Shown here: piece by piece, positions 1 through 8,829 of the stretch | How the letters are laid out: every line of letters begins with the position of its first letter | How positions within the stretch are numbered: position 1 is the stretch's first letter | Notes under the pieces: generated by a model | Databases searched by the model: none | The model's input: only the letters and a program-made list of their open reading frames with translations | What the model was told of the DNA's origin: nothing | Position numbers and translations under genes: made by a program | Assembly (NCBI GenBank): GCA_035571275.1 | Contig: DATMKQ010000245.1 | Location: 1-60,457, forward strand | Source of the DNA: Trebonia sp035571275 | Lineage (GTDB): Bacteria > Actinomycetota > Actinomycetes > Streptosporangiales > Streptosporangiaceae | DNA length: 60,457 nt | Direction: 5' to 3'

Positions 1-660
1 GATCAGCGCACGCGGGTCGTGCCGCCAGAACTTCATCGACATGTAGCCCGACGGGTACCCCGGCTTGTCCGTCCCGTCGTCGGGGATATCGTCGATGGCG
101 TCGAACTGGTGCAGGTTCGAGATGTGCGCGGTGTCCAGGTCGCCGTCCATGGACTGCACCCAGTTGCAGAAGATCTGCTCCTTGTTCACCGCCGACAGCG
201 AAGACGGCAGCGCCTCCGTGCCGAAGTCCCTGAAGGGCGTCATGCCCTCCGGCGGTCCCATGTACGTCCAGACGATGCCGCCCGACTCACGCACCGGGTA
301 GGAGGTGATCTTGATCCGCTCGAAGAACGGGTGCAGCTCAGACCGCTGGTCCACGCACTGCCCAGTGACGTCGAACTTCCAGCCGTGGTACGTGCAGCGC
401 AGCCCGCACTCCTCGTTGCGCCCGAAGAACAGCGAGACGCCGCGGTGCGGACAGGACTCCTCGACCAGGCCCACGCGCCCGGACGTGTCGCGGAACGCCA
501 CCAGATCCTCGCAGAGCAGCCGGACCCGCACCGGCGGCCCGTCCGGCTCGGCGACCTCCGAGCTCAGGCAGGCCGGGATCCAGTAACGGCGCAGCAGGTC
601 GCCCATCGGCGTCCCCGGGCCGACCCTGGTCAGGATCTCGTTGTCCTCCCTCGACAGCAC
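1..660 (-). CDS. Rieske 2Fe-2S aromatic-ring oxygenase (C-terminus beyond window)
   Basis: The first 220 codons of an oxygenase alpha subunit of the phthalate 4,5-dioxygenase/vanillate demethylase type; the gene runs off the left edge. The reading begins LSREDNEILTRVGPGTPMG and YWIPACLSSEV. It contains a complete Rieske centre, CPHRGVSLFF followed by CTYHGWKF (C-x-H...C-x2-H), near residues 75-100. The segment NWVQSMDGDLDTAHISNLH near residue 175 matches the start of the family's catalytic domain. GTG at 660 is chosen because GGAGG lies about 8 nt upstream. The gene diverges from an ABC importer, which suggests uptake and ring oxidation of one aromatic compound. The substrate cannot be read. 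Confidence 0.88.
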   Translation of the reverse strand, partial: MLSREDNEILTRVGPGTPMGDLLRRYWIPACLSSEVAEPDGPPVRVRLLCEDLVAFRDTSGRVGLVEESCPHRGVSLFFGRNEECGLRCTYHGWKFDVTGQCVDQRSELHPFFERIKITSYPVRESGGIVWTYMGPPEGMTPFRDFGTEALPSSLSAVNKEQIFCNWVQSMDGDLDTAHISNLHQFDAIDDIPDDGTDKPGYPSGYMSMKFWRHDPRALI

Positions 661-797
661 GGCATAACCTCCAACGGCCCGTCTTGTGTCTTTCTGTCAC
701 CGTGTCGCGGTGCGGCCGGGTAGTCAACAGGGCACCGGCACGCGGCGCGCCCGTTAGGTCGGCCACCCAACGCGACCCACCGGAAACTGGGGCAGCG

Positions 798-823
798 CCA
801 CGGTCCGTTCTGGATAAATGTCA
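798..823 (-). repeat. Dispersed repeat copy, left arm of an inverted pair
   Basis: Read on the minus strand this gives TTTATCC-A-GAACGGACCGTGG, the consensus of a short repeat found at several places in the window. With the arm at 866-885 it makes an inverted pair in which CGTTC (806-810) and GAACG (873-877) are separated by 62 nt, the same spacing as in the pair near 23700. It lies in the divergent promoter region between the Rieske gene and the ABC importer. Confidence 0.7.
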
Positions 824-865
824 CGACTTGTTCCACTATGAAGAATTCCTTGTTGCCCGCATTCC

Positions 866-885
866 GTGATCCGAACGGCGGGCTC
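866..885 (+). repeat. Dispersed repeat copy, right arm of an inverted pair
   Basis: Core CCGAACGG at 871-878 followed by CGGGCT, the CGGG variant of the repeat that also occurs near 48982, 51726 and 57703. It is paired with the arm at 798-823 and sits about 60 nt upstream of the binding-protein start codon. Confidence 0.6.
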
Positions 886-942
886 ACAGTAAGAGGCACG
901 CGGACCTTGAGTGCAGTGAACCCTGAGTGCGAGGGAGCAGCC

Positions 943-2001
943 ATGGGACAAGGATTGCGGTGGCGGACGATCAGCGTGGCCGGCGCGGCCCTGCTGGCCG
1001 TGACAGCCGCCGCCTGCAGCAGCGGGTCACCGAATTCCAGCAGCACAAGCCCGAGCGCGAGCCCGAGCGCGAGCCCGAGCACAAGCCCGAGCAGCGCCAC
1101 GAGCACGAGCAGCGGCGCTGCCGCCAGCGTCACGAACGTCACGCTCGGCTACGTGCCTTACTCCGACGACGCGTCGCTGTTCTACGCGCAGGACAGCGGG
1201 ATCTTCCGCGCGCACGGGCTGAACGTCAGCTTCGTCGCGCAGGCCAGCCCGGTGGCCGTCGAGGCCAGCATGGCCAGCGGAACCGAACAGTTCGGGTTCG
1301 TCACCACGCCCGTGCTGATCAACCTCAACTCCAAGGGCGTCGGCGTCAAGTGCGTGTCCACCGTGGACGGCAACGAGCCGACCAACCCCGCGGACGACAG
1401 CACCGTGCTCGTCGCCGCGAAGGGCTCCGGCATCACGAGCATCAAGGGCCTGGCCGGCAAGAACGTCGCCGAGGTCCAGCTCACCTCGCTGAACTCGCTG
1501 TCCGTCGAAGTGCTGGCCAAACAGGCCGGTATCGACCCGGCCAGCGTGCACCAGATCGCGATCCCGTTCCCGCAGATGCCCGCCGCGCTCGCCCAGGGCC
1601 GCGTGCAGGCCGCGGTGATCGTCGCGCCGTTCGCGCAGACCGCGCTGGACGAGGGCGCGACCGTCCTCACCCACCCGAACCAGGTCCTGTTCGCCAACGG
1701 CACCCTCACCTGCCTGGACGCGATGAGCTCATACATCAGCGCCAACCCGGCGATCGTCGCGGACTTCAGGGCGGCGATGGACGAGTCCGTCGCGTACTCG
1801 GCGACCCACGAATCGGTGGTCAAGCAGACCCTGGTGAAGGGCCTGAGCCTGACCCCGGCGGTGGCGGCCAAGCAGATCCTGGCCACCAACTTCGACACCA
1901 CGTTCAACACCGCGTCGATCGAAGCGATCGAGAGCGACATGAAGGCGTTCGGGATTATCACCAGCGAGCCGGCGGCCTCGGCGATGCTGTGGAACCCGTG
2001 A
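943..2001 (+). CDS. NitT/TauT-type ABC transporter substrate-binding lipoprotein
   Basis: A 352-residue extracytoplasmic binding protein. The signal peptide ends in a lipobox, TAAAC, with the lipidated Cys at residue 25. It is followed by a Ser/Ala/Pro/Thr linker of near-repeats (SPSASPSAS) to about residue 60. The mature part (NVTLGYVPYSDDASLFYAQ, then GIFRAHGLNV) matches the NMT1/SsuA-like fold that binds sulfonates, nitrate, pyrimidine precursors or aromatic acids. ATG at 943 is preferred because GAGGGAG precedes it. The permease GTG lies 10 nt after the stop. With the Rieske gene next door an aromatic or sulfonated aromatic ligand is a reasonable inference, not a demonstration. Confidence 0.88.
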   Translation: MGQGLRWRTISVAGAALLAVTAAACSSGSPNSSSTSPSASPSASPSTSPSSATSTSSGAAASVTNVTLGYVPYSDDASLFYAQDSGIFRAHGLNVSFVAQASPVAVEASMASGTEQFGFVTTPVLINLNSKGVGVKCVSTVDGNEPTNPADDSTVLVAAKGSGITSIKGLAGKNVAEVQLTSLNSLSVEVLAKQAGIDPASVHQIAIPFPQMPAALAQGRVQAAVIVAPFAQTALDEGATVLTHPNQVLFANGTLTCLDAMSSYISANPAIVADFRAAMDESVAYSATHESVVKQTLVKGLSLTPAVAAKQILATNFDTTFNTASIEAIESDMKAFGIITSEPAASAMLWNP

Positions 2002-2011
2002 CGGGAAACTC

Positions 2012-3031
2012 GTGACGGTCCGCCGCCTCGCGCTCAGGTACGGGCTCCGGGTCGGGGTGCTCGCCGCCGCGCTCGGCCTCTGGCAGGGGCTGAGCGCGGC
2101 CGGCGTGATCCGCGCCGACGAGTTCCCGTCGATGTCCCAGACCGCGACGGCGCTGTGGGACCAGGCGCGGACCGCCACGCTGTGGACGGCGATCGGGCAG
2201 ACCCTGGAGGGCTGGGCGATCGGGCTGGCGATCGGCGCGGCCGCGGCGCTGCTCGTCGGCACGGTCATCGCCCTCAATTCCTTCGCCTACCACAGCGTGA
2301 TCGGCGTGATCGAGTTCTTCAAGGCCATCCCGGTGATCGCGATCTTGCCGATCGGCCTGGTGCTGTGGGGCGCGACGCTCACGATGAAGTTCGCGCTGGT
2401 CGCGTTCGCCGTCTTCTGGCCGCTTGTCATTCAGGTCTGTTACGGCGTCCGCTCCGTCGATCCCGTGGTGCGGGACACGGCGTCCGTGCTGCGGCTGCGC
2501 GGCCCGCGCAGGTTCGCGCTGGTGATCATGCCGAGCGCCGCCGCGTTCATCGCGACGGGCCTGCGCGTCGCTGTCGCGGTCGCGCTGATCGTGGACATCA
2601 TCGCCGAACTGATCGGCGGGGGCTCCGGTGTCGGCGTCCGCATCCTGCTCGCCGAGAACGCCGGCCCGTCCGCCTACCCGGTCATGTACGCCTACATCGT
2701 CGTGGCCGGCCTGCTCGGCGTGCTGCTCGCCGGGGCGTTCACCATCGCCGAGCGGTACGTGCTGCACTGGCACGAATCCCAGCGTTCGGCCGCGGTGGAG
2801 AGAAATATTTATCCGGAACGGACCGAGGTGACTCTTGCGGTCTCCTTATCTCCGGGTCGCTGGCCGGGCGCTGACCCGGGTGTGGCTGTTCGTCGTGTTG
2901 TTCGTCGTGTGGTGGGTGCGGTCGGCTGGCTCGAAGTCGCTGTACTTCCCGCCGCTCGAGTCGATCGTCAAGGCGCTGTGGACCCAGTGGGTGACCGGCC
3001 CGGCCCGCGCCGACCTGTCCTCCAGTCTTGA
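2012..3031 (+). CDS. ABC transporter permease (SsuC/TauC type) with run-on C-terminus
   Basis: A membrane permease of the NitT/TauT class. About six hydrophobic helices occupy residues 10-265, and an EAA-type cytoplasmic loop (SVDPVVRDTASVLRLRGPRR) is the ATPase contact. Homologous permeases end soon after the last helix, near YVLHWH. Here the frame instead passes through a copy of the dispersed CCGAACGG repeat, read as NIYPERTEV, and runs 197 nt into the next permease gene in another frame. The last 70 or so residues are therefore probably junk or a consequence of repeat insertion. The upstream and downstream genes are co-directional and tightly packed. Confidence 0.85.
   Translation: MTVRRLALRYGLRVGVLAAALGLWQGLSAAGVIRADEFPSMSQTATALWDQARTATLWTAIGQTLEGWAIGLAIGAAAALLVGTVIALNSFAYHSVIGVIEFFKAIPVIAILPIGLVLWGATLTMKFALVAFAVFWPLVIQVCYGVRSVDPVVRDTASVLRLRGPRRFALVIMPSAAAFIATGLRVAVAVALIVDIIAELIGGGSGVGVRILLAENAGPSAYPVMYAYIVVAGLLGVLLAGAFTIAERYVLHWHESQRSAAVERNIYPERTEVTLAVSLSPGRWPGADPGVAVRRVVRRVVGAVGWLEVAVLPAARVDRQGAVDPVGDRPGPRRPVLQS
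2802..2838 (+). repeat. Dispersed repeat copy inside permease junction
   Basis: TTTATCCGGAACGGACCG followed by AGGTGACTC is one of the best matches to the repeat consensus. It covers the C-terminal coding region of the first permease, and its GAGGTG is the only good ribosome-binding site for the TTG start of the second permease at 2835. Confidence 0.75.
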
Positions 3032-3626
3032 GCACCTGGTCGCCGGGTACGCGATCGCTTGTGTGGCCGGGATCGGTCTGGGCATGGCGCTGTGGGCGCT
3101 GCGCTACGCCCGCGAGGCGACCTCGCCGTACGTGTACTTCCTGTATGTGCTGCCGGCGCCGGTGCTGGTGCCCGCCGCGATGACGCTGTTCGGCATCGGG
3201 TTCAGCATGAAGGTGGTGCTGATCGCGTTCGCGGCCATGTGGCCGACGCTGCTCAACACCCTGGACGGCATGCGCGGCGTGGACGCGGTCAAGCTCGACA
3301 CCTCGAGGGTGCTGGGGCTGCCGCGGTGGCGCAACGCGCTCCAGGTCGTGCTGCCGGCCGCCGGGCCGCAGATCGTCGCCGGGCTGCGCAACTCGCTTCA
3401 GGTCGCGATCATCCTCATGGTGGTCAGCGAATGGGAGGCGTCCACCGACGGCATCGGCTACTACATCGTCAGCGCGCAGCAGTCCTTCGACTACGTGGGC
3501 ATGTGGTCGGGGATCATCGTGCTCGCGATCATCGGCGTCGTCGCGAACCTGCTGTTCGTGGTGGCCGAGAACCGCGTCCTGCACTGGCATTACGGCGCGC
3601 GCGCCGTGGAGGGAGGGACCCGGTGA
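2835..3626 (+). CDS. ABC transporter permease, second subunit
   Basis: A 263-residue inner-membrane permease paralogous to the preceding one: hydrophobic helices plus an EAA loop (GVDAVKLDTSRVLGLPRWRN). It forms the heteromeric or paired channel of the same importer. The TTG start at 2835 follows GAGGTG, which lies in a dispersed-repeat copy. The reading frame overlaps the run-on tail of the first permease by 197 nt. Its stop overlaps the GTG start of the ATPase at 3623, indicating translational coupling. Confidence 0.85.
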   Translation: MRSPYLRVAGRALTRVWLFVVLFVVWWVRSAGSKSLYFPPLESIVKALWTQWVTGPARADLSSSLEHLVAGYAIACVAGIGLGMALWALRYAREATSPYVYFLYVLPAPVLVPAAMTLFGIGFSMKVVLIAFAAMWPTLLNTLDGMRGVDAVKLDTSRVLGLPRWRNALQVVLPAAGPQIVAGLRNSLQVAIILMVVSEWEASTDGIGYYIVSAQQSFDYVGMWSGIIVLAIIGVVANLLFVVAENRVLHWHYGARAVEGGTR

Positions 3627-4402
3627 CAACCGCGTTGGTGCCGGTCGTCTCGCTGGTGAAGGTGCGCAAGGTCTACGGCGGCGCCGCGGGGCCGCGGACC
3701 GCCCTGGCCGACATCACGTTTGACGTGGCGCGCGGCGAGTTCGTCTGCGTGGTCGGGCCCAGCGGGGCCGGCAAGACAACGCTGCTGCGCTGCCTGGCGG
3801 GCCTGATGCCGCCGACGTCGGGGGAGGCGCTGTTCGAGGGCACGCCGCTGCGTTCGGTCCCGGAAGGGATCGGGGTCGTGTTCCAGGACTACAGCAGGTC
3901 GCTGTTCCCGTGGCTGACCGTGGCCCGCAACGTCGACCTGCCGCTGCGGGTGCGGGGGATGGGCCGCGCCGGGCGGGCCGCGCGGGTCGCCGAGGTGCTC
4001 GCCTCGGTGGGCCTGGCCGACGCGGGCAGGCAGTACCCGTGGCAGCTGTCCGGCGGCATGCAGCAGCGGGTCGCGATCGCGCGCGCCCTGGCCTACCGCC
4101 CCGACCTGCTGCTAATGGACGAGCCATTCGCGTCGGTGGACGCGCAGACCCGGTTCGAGCTCGAGGACCTCATCCTGCGGGTACGCGCCGCCTTCGGCGT
4201 GACGGTCGTCTTCGTCACCCACGACATCGACGAGTCGGTCTACCTGTCAGACCGGGTCGTGGTGCTGTCCCGTTCCCCGGGCGTGGTCAGCGAGATCGTC
4301 GACATCACCCTGCCCCGCCCCCGCGACCAGCTCGCGACGAAACGCGACCCGGCGTTCGCCCGCTTCCGCGAGCACCTCCTATCCCTGGTAATGACCCGCT
4401 AA
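3623..4402 (+). CDS. ABC transporter ATPase (SsuB/TauB type)
   Basis: The 259-residue energy-coupling ATPase of the importer. It has Walker A GPSGAGKTT (residues 45-53), a Q-loop in VFQDY, signature LSGGMQQR (142-149), Walker B LLLMDEP (162-168) and H-loop THD with His200. The GTG start overlaps the permease stop, so all four importer genes form one transcription unit. Domain order and length are normal for NitT/TauT ATPases. It acts on the cytoplasmic face. Confidence 0.93.
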   Translation: MTTALVPVVSLVKVRKVYGGAAGPRTALADITFDVARGEFVCVVGPSGAGKTTLLRCLAGLMPPTSGEALFEGTPLRSVPEGIGVVFQDYSRSLFPWLTVARNVDLPLRVRGMGRAGRAARVAEVLASVGLADAGRQYPWQLSGGMQQRVAIARALAYRPDLLLMDEPFASVDAQTRFELEDLILRVRAAFGVTVVFVTHDIDESVYLSDRVVVLSRSPGVVSEIVDITLPRPRDQLATKRDPAFARFREHLLSLVMTR

Positions 4403-4435
4403 CGGCGCAGCCGGTGATCATGCCATCATGGGCCG

Positions 4436-5347
4436 GTGGATCTCGAGCCGCACCGCGCCGAGCTGGTGGCGTACTGCTACCGGATGCTGGGCTCGGTCCA
4501 CGATGCCGAAGACCTGGTGCAAGAGACGATGCTGCGGGCGTGGCAGGCTCGGGACCGGTACGACGCCACGCGCGCGTCCGTCCGGACCTGGCTGTACCGG
4601 ATCGCGGCCAACGTGTGCCTGACCGCGCTCGAGGGGCGGGCGCGGCGGCCGCTACCGTCCGGGCTCGGCGCGCCGAGCACCGATCCCGGGGCGCCGCTGA
4701 CGCCGAACCTCGACATCCCCTGGCTGCAGCCGTTCCCCGACGCCAGATACGACACGGGGACGCGAACAGACATGCGGCTGGCACTGGTGGCCGCGATGCA
4801 GCTCCTGCCGCCGCGGCAGCGGGCCGTGCTGGTGCTGCGCGAGGTTCTCGAATTCAGCGCCGCCGAGGTCGCCGAACAGCTCGGCACCACGGTCCCGGCC
4901 GTCAACAGCGCCCTGCAACGGGCCCGCGCCGCCCTCGCGGGCGCGAGCGACGCGGGCGAGGTCACCGAGCCGGACGACCCGCGGGTGCGCGCGGTCGTCC
5001 AGCGGTACGTGCGGGCGTTCGAGGCGGCCGACGTGCCAGCGCTCGTCCGCCTGCTGGCGGACGAGGCGATCCTCGAGATGCCCCCGGTGCCGCTTTGGTA
5101 CCGCGGCCGCCGCGACTACGGTCTGTTCATGCAACGCGTGTTCGATATGCGCGGGCCCGGGTGGACGACGCGCACGCTCACCGCCAATGGCCAGCCCGCG
5201 GTCGCCGCGTACGCGCCCGAGCACGGCGGCGGGCATCGGGCGCACTCGTTCCAGGTCTTGACGGTCACGGGCGGTCGGGTCGCGCGCAACGTCGTGTTCG
5301 CCGACCCGCGAGTATTCGAGGCGTTCGGCCTGCCCGGGCAGATCTGA
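4436..5347 (+). CDS. ECF sigma-70 factor with C-terminal SnoaL-like domain (SigG type)
   Basis: A 303-residue extracytoplasmic-function sigma factor. Region 2 is YCYRMLGSVHDAEDLVQETML (about residues 11-35). Region 4 is LPPRQRAVLVLREVLEF plus the helix-turn-helix AAEVAEQLGTTVPAVNSALQR (about 120-160). Residues 180-303 form a SnoaL/NTF2-like domain that replaces an external anti-sigma partner in related SigG/SigJ-like factors. The start is GTG at 4436; no anti-sigma gene is adjacent. Its stop is one base from the stop of the convergent regulator. The target promoters are unknown. Confidence 0.87.
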   Translation: MDLEPHRAELVAYCYRMLGSVHDAEDLVQETMLRAWQARDRYDATRASVRTWLYRIAANVCLTALEGRARRPLPSGLGAPSTDPGAPLTPNLDIPWLQPFPDARYDTGTRTDMRLALVAAMQLLPPRQRAVLVLREVLEFSAAEVAEQLGTTVPAVNSALQRARAALAGASDAGEVTEPDDPRVRAVVQRYVRAFEAADVPALVRLLADEAILEMPPVPLWYRGRRDYGLFMQRVFDMRGPGWTTRTLTANGQPAVAAYAPEHGGGHRAHSFQVLTVTGGRVARNVVFADPRVFEAFGLPGQI

Positions 5348-5348
5348 T

Positions 5349-8093
5349 TCAGGGCTGAGTTCTAGCCGGGGCTTGCCGCCTTTCCGCGGCCGCGAGTTTG
5401 GCGCGGACGCGCTCTCCATCGGGCATATCCAGCTGGGCGTACGCGTCGAGCGCCGCCTGCCAGTGCGGACGAGCTCCGGCATTGTCCCCGGCAGCGGCGC
5501 TCGCGTCCCCGAGTCCATCGTGCGCGCGGGCCTGCTGCTCCAGGTTGCTGAGTTGGCTGGCTATGTCTAGCGCCTCTCGGTGATGCGTACGGGCCGTGCC
5601 CAGCGCTCCTTCGGCTAGCGCCGCCTCGCCGAGACAATTGCGCGCTTCCGCCTCCCCGGAGCGTTCACCAGCCTGGCGGAAGAGGGCAAGCGCCTGCTCG
5701 AATCGGCCGACCGCACCAGTGATGTCACCCTGCCGCAGGTCGATCTCTCCGAGACTGCAAAGCGCGCATGCTTCAGCGGTACTCGCGGCCGCCTTGCGGG
5801 TCGCCTCGAGCGCCGAGGACAGCTGGCTGGCTGCTTCCGCGAGGCGTCCTTGACGCAGGTGAGCGAGGCCGAGGAAGTAGGTGGCGTTGGCGTCACCCAT
5901 CACGTGCCCGATCTGACGGGAAATGGCCTTGGCCTCCTCCAGGTGGCTCATGGCCTGGGCGAACCGACCCTGCCGGACCTCGACTTCGCCGAGGTTACTC
6001 AGCGCGAAGGTCAGGCCCGCCCGGTCACCGGCCCGACGGTTCGCTTCCACCGCTTGGCGCAGGATCGCTGAAGCTTGCCGATAACGACCCTGATAGAGAG
6101 CGATCTTGCCGAGATTCTCAAGCGCGCGGGCCTCACGGGCCCGGTGGCCCGTCGCGCGGCTGAGATCAAGCGCCCGCTGGCTGCACTCGGCCGCGTTTCC
6201 TGACTCGCCCATAGAGAGGTAGGCCTGGCCGAGGTTGATCAGCGCGCGGATTTCGCCGAGCTGATCCGGGATCTCCCGGCTCAGCGCGAGTGCGCGCTGG
6301 CAGTGCTGCACCGCCTGAGGGTACCGGCACAGCTGCAGGTAGACGGTGCCGAGGCTGATCACAGCGCGTGCTTCGGCGAGCCGGTCACCAGCCGCGACGC
6401 CGGCTCGGACAGCTGCGTTGTGGATCACCAGCGCCTCAGCCATGAGACCGCTCACGCTGAGATAACGGGAAAGGCCAGCCGACAGGCCGATAGCGTGGCG
6501 TGCCCTGTCATGACTGGCCGCGTAGGCGGCGGCCGCGGCCAGGTTGGCGCGCTCGGCATCCAGCCAGGCCCGGGCCTGCTGTTCGTCAGTAAGCTCGGCG
6601 GCGAAGGCATCGGCGGGGTCGGTCTTCGGCAGCGAGGCTGCTTCGGTGGGGAACAGCAGGCGCGCCGCGTTGACGGTCATGGTGAGGTAGTAGTCGAGCA
6701 TGCGGGTGATGGCCTCGCGCCGGGCGCCTTCGGGCTCGTCGCAGGCGGCGAGCTCGGCGCCGTACGCGCGCAGTAGGTCGTGCGTGCTGTATCGGTCGTT
6801 GTCGGCACGCCACAGCAGGTGAGCCCGGCTCAGTTCGGCGAGCGCCTCGCGGGAGTGCCGGTAGCTGGTCGCGGTCAGCGCGGCCATCGCGCGTGAGTCA
6901 AAGTCAGGGCCGGGATGGAGGGCCGACAGGCGGAAGGCGCGCGCCGCGGCGGCGGACAAGTGACGGTAGGACCAGGAGAGCACCGCTCTGACCGCGGTGG
7001 CCTGATCGCCGTCGGCGTCGAGCCGGTCCAGCCGGCTGTGGCCGTCAAGCTCGTCCGCGAGCGCGGTCAGCGGACCAGGCCGGGCCGCCGCGAGCTCAGC
7101 CGCCACGCGCAGTGTGAGCGGCAACCGGCAGCACAGTCCCGCCAGCCGGGCCGCTGCCTCAGGCTCCGCGTCAACCTGCGGGCCGATCAGCTCTCGCAGC
7201 AGGGCCACGGCGTCCTGAAGGGGCAGCGCGTCCAGTTCCAGTCGGACGGCGCCGTCCCTGGCGACCAGGCCGGCCAGCATGTCGCGGCTCGTCACCACCG
7301 CCAGGCAGCCGGGCGTGCCGGGCAGCAGCGGCCGGACCTGCGCCGGCTCGCGCGCGTTGTCGAGCACAACCAGGATCCGCCGGCCCGCCAGCAAGCTCCG
7401 GTAGGCGGCGGCGCGCTCCTGCGCATCGGCCGGGATCTGCGGTCCGGACAGGCCTAGCGCGGTCAGGAAGCCGGCCAGTGCGTCGACCGGCGCCACCGGC
7501 TCTCCAGTGTCGTAACCGCGCAGGTTCACATATAGGTGCCCGTCTGGGAACTGCCCGGCGACTTGGTGGGCCCACTGGATCGCCAGGGCGGTCTTGCCGA
7601 CCCCCGCGGTACCGCCGATCGCGGTGATCAGAACCGGCGATTGCGCGCCGCTCGGCCTGCGCGCGAGCTCGGTCATCGTGGCCAGCTCGGGATGCCGGCC
7701 GGTGAAGCAGCGAACGGCCGCGGGCAGCTGCCGCGGCACTATGCGGTCGACCGCGGTTGGCTGAACAGGCGCTACGGGCGCGCCTCGCGCATCAGGCATG
7801 CCGCCGGCATCCCAGTGACCGCGAGCGGAGGCGGCCAGTTCGGCGCGTTGCTGTTCGGCCAGACCCAGCGCCTGGGCTAGGAGTCGCACGGAATTGCGAT
7901 GCGGCCGCCGGGTTCGGCCCGACTCCGCATTGGCAATGGCGCGGACGCTCAGCCCGGACCGCTCGGCCAGATCCTCTTGAGTAAGTCGCGCGGCCAGCCG
8001 ATGGCGGCGCAACAGCGACCCGAATGCGCTAGCGTGCCCCGCGCCGACCGCTGCCACGTGCCAATACTGCCATGAAATATGCCAGTCATCCAT
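5349..8093 (-). CDS. XRE-HTH / NB-ARC / TPR regulatory protein (AfsR-like)
   Basis: A 914-residue STAND-type regulator. An XRE helix-turn-helix lies at about residues 24-85 (LTQEDLAERSGLSVRAIANAE). The NB-ARC ATPase has P-loop GGTAGVGKT (160-168), ILVVLDN as Walker B and a downstream winged-helix region. From about 520 onward there is a long row of tetratricopeptide repeats of roughly 40 residues. These proteins bind ATP, sense an unknown signal through TPRs and act on transcription. ATG at 8093 is chosen because DNA-binding domains start close to it; an in-frame start at 8207 would add a non-conserved 38-residue leader. Confidence 0.85.
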   Translation of the reverse strand: MDDWHISWQYWHVAAVGAGHASAFGSLLRRHRLAARLTQEDLAERSGLSVRAIANAESGRTRRPHRNSVRLLAQALGLAEQQRAELAASARGHWDAGGMPDARGAPVAPVQPTAVDRIVPRQLPAAVRCFTGRHPELATMTELARRPSGAQSPVLITAIGGTAGVGKTALAIQWAHQVAGQFPDGHLYVNLRGYDTGEPVAPVDALAGFLTALGLSGPQIPADAQERAAAYRSLLAGRRILVVLDNAREPAQVRPLLPGTPGCLAVVTSRDMLAGLVARDGAVRLELDALPLQDAVALLRELIGPQVDAEPEAAARLAGLCCRLPLTLRVAAELAAARPGPLTALADELDGHSRLDRLDADGDQATAVRAVLSWSYRHLSAAAARAFRLSALHPGPDFDSRAMAALTATSYRHSREALAELSRAHLLWRADNDRYSTHDLLRAYGAELAACDEPEGARREAITRMLDYYLTMTVNAARLLFPTEAASLPKTDPADAFAAELTDEQQARAWLDAERANLAAAAAYAASHDRARHAIGLSAGLSRYLSVSGLMAEALVIHNAAVRAGVAAGDRLAEARAVISLGTVYLQLCRYPQAVQHCQRALALSREIPDQLGEIRALINLGQAYLSMGESGNAAECSQRALDLSRATGHRAREARALENLGKIALYQGRYRQASAILRQAVEANRRAGDRAGLTFALSNLGEVEVRQGRFAQAMSHLEEAKAISRQIGHVMGDANATYFLGLAHLRQGRLAEAASQLSSALEATRKAAASTAEACALCSLGEIDLRQGDITGAVGRFEQALALFRQAGERSGEAEARNCLGEAALAEGALGTARTHHREALDIASQLSNLEQQARAHDGLGDASAAAGDNAGARPHWQAALDAYAQLDMPDGERVRAKLAAAERRQAPARTQP

Positions 8094-8244
8094 GAATCGA
8101 CCGGCCTCGGTTCCGCAAAGCCGTCGATCTTGCCGGAAATCTTGCCGGTCAAACTGCATGGATCCAGGCGAACCGCTCTGACAGCCTGGCTCTGCCAAGG
8201 CGTCCATGGGGGATGCCGAAACCTTCCTGAGGCAGGAGGATCAG

Positions 8245-8700
8245 ATGTACTTGCGAAGAGCAGCGCTGGTACTCGCGGCCGCGATCGCCGCTGTGGCGGC
8301 AGTTGGAGTTCTGCCGGCAACAGCAGCGCCTGCCACAAGTCACCCTGTGTCATGCGCCCAAGGGCATGCCAATACGCGTGAGGGCCAAACGCCAGTCTGG
8401 GTGTGCGAGCAGCTTTTCTCGTCCGGGAGAGAACTCATTTCTTCGCAGGGCTGGATGTACGAAAGGGGAGACGGCTTCCCCGTGCCCAACGTCCACATCG
8501 AACTTGTGTACCCGAATGGTCATCTCATCAAGAATTGTCGTGCCACCACGCTGCGCGGCGGCCGAAGCATTCCACGATGCGAATGGACACCGCGCTCCAC
8601 ACGGGTGCCGCATGGTCGATACTGCAGCATCGGCTGGTTTGAATCCCTGCCAGGTCGATATGACAAGATCGCCGAAGCCTGCGTCAGGTTCAATGGCTAG
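8245..8700 (+). CDS. Small secreted protein of unknown function
   Basis: A 151-residue protein with a clear Sec signal peptide (LRRAALVLAAAIAAVAAVG, cleavage near ATAAP). The mature domain of about 120 residues has six Cys, suggesting extracytoplasmic disulfides. I do not recognise a family. The start is fixed by AGGAGG six bases before ATG 8245. A strong hairpin terminator follows the stop, so it is probably monocistronic. Confidence 0.75.
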   Translation: MYLRRAALVLAAAIAAVAAVGVLPATAAPATSHPVSCAQGHANTREGQTPVWVCEQLFSSGRELISSQGWMYERGDGFPVPNVHIELVYPNGHLIKNCRATTLRGGRSIPRCEWTPRSTRVPHGRYCSIGWFESLPGRYDKIAEACVRFNG

Positions 8701-8714
8701 CGACCGTCCGTCAC

Positions 8715-8749
8715 GCCCCTGGCCGCGGCTTCTTGTCGCGGCCAGGGGC
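8715..8749 (+). terminator. Hairpin terminator after small secreted-protein gene
   Basis: A perfect 13-bp stem, GCCCCTGGCCGCG (8715-8727) with CGCGGCCAGGGGC (8737-8749), encloses a 9-nt loop. It starts 15 nt after the stop codon. The U tract is weak, which is common in high-GC actinomycetes. Confidence 0.75.
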
Positions 8750-8829
8750 AATAAAGTTCCCCGGCGTCGATGAGTCCCGGCGATGCCACCGGTACGTACA
8801 GGTGAGCATCGACAGAAGGGAAACTCATC

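Noticed and set aside
660..665. Alternative ATG at 665 for the Rieske gene
   Set aside because: It is out of frame with the Rieske sequence; GTG at 660 has the correct frame and GGAGG spacing.
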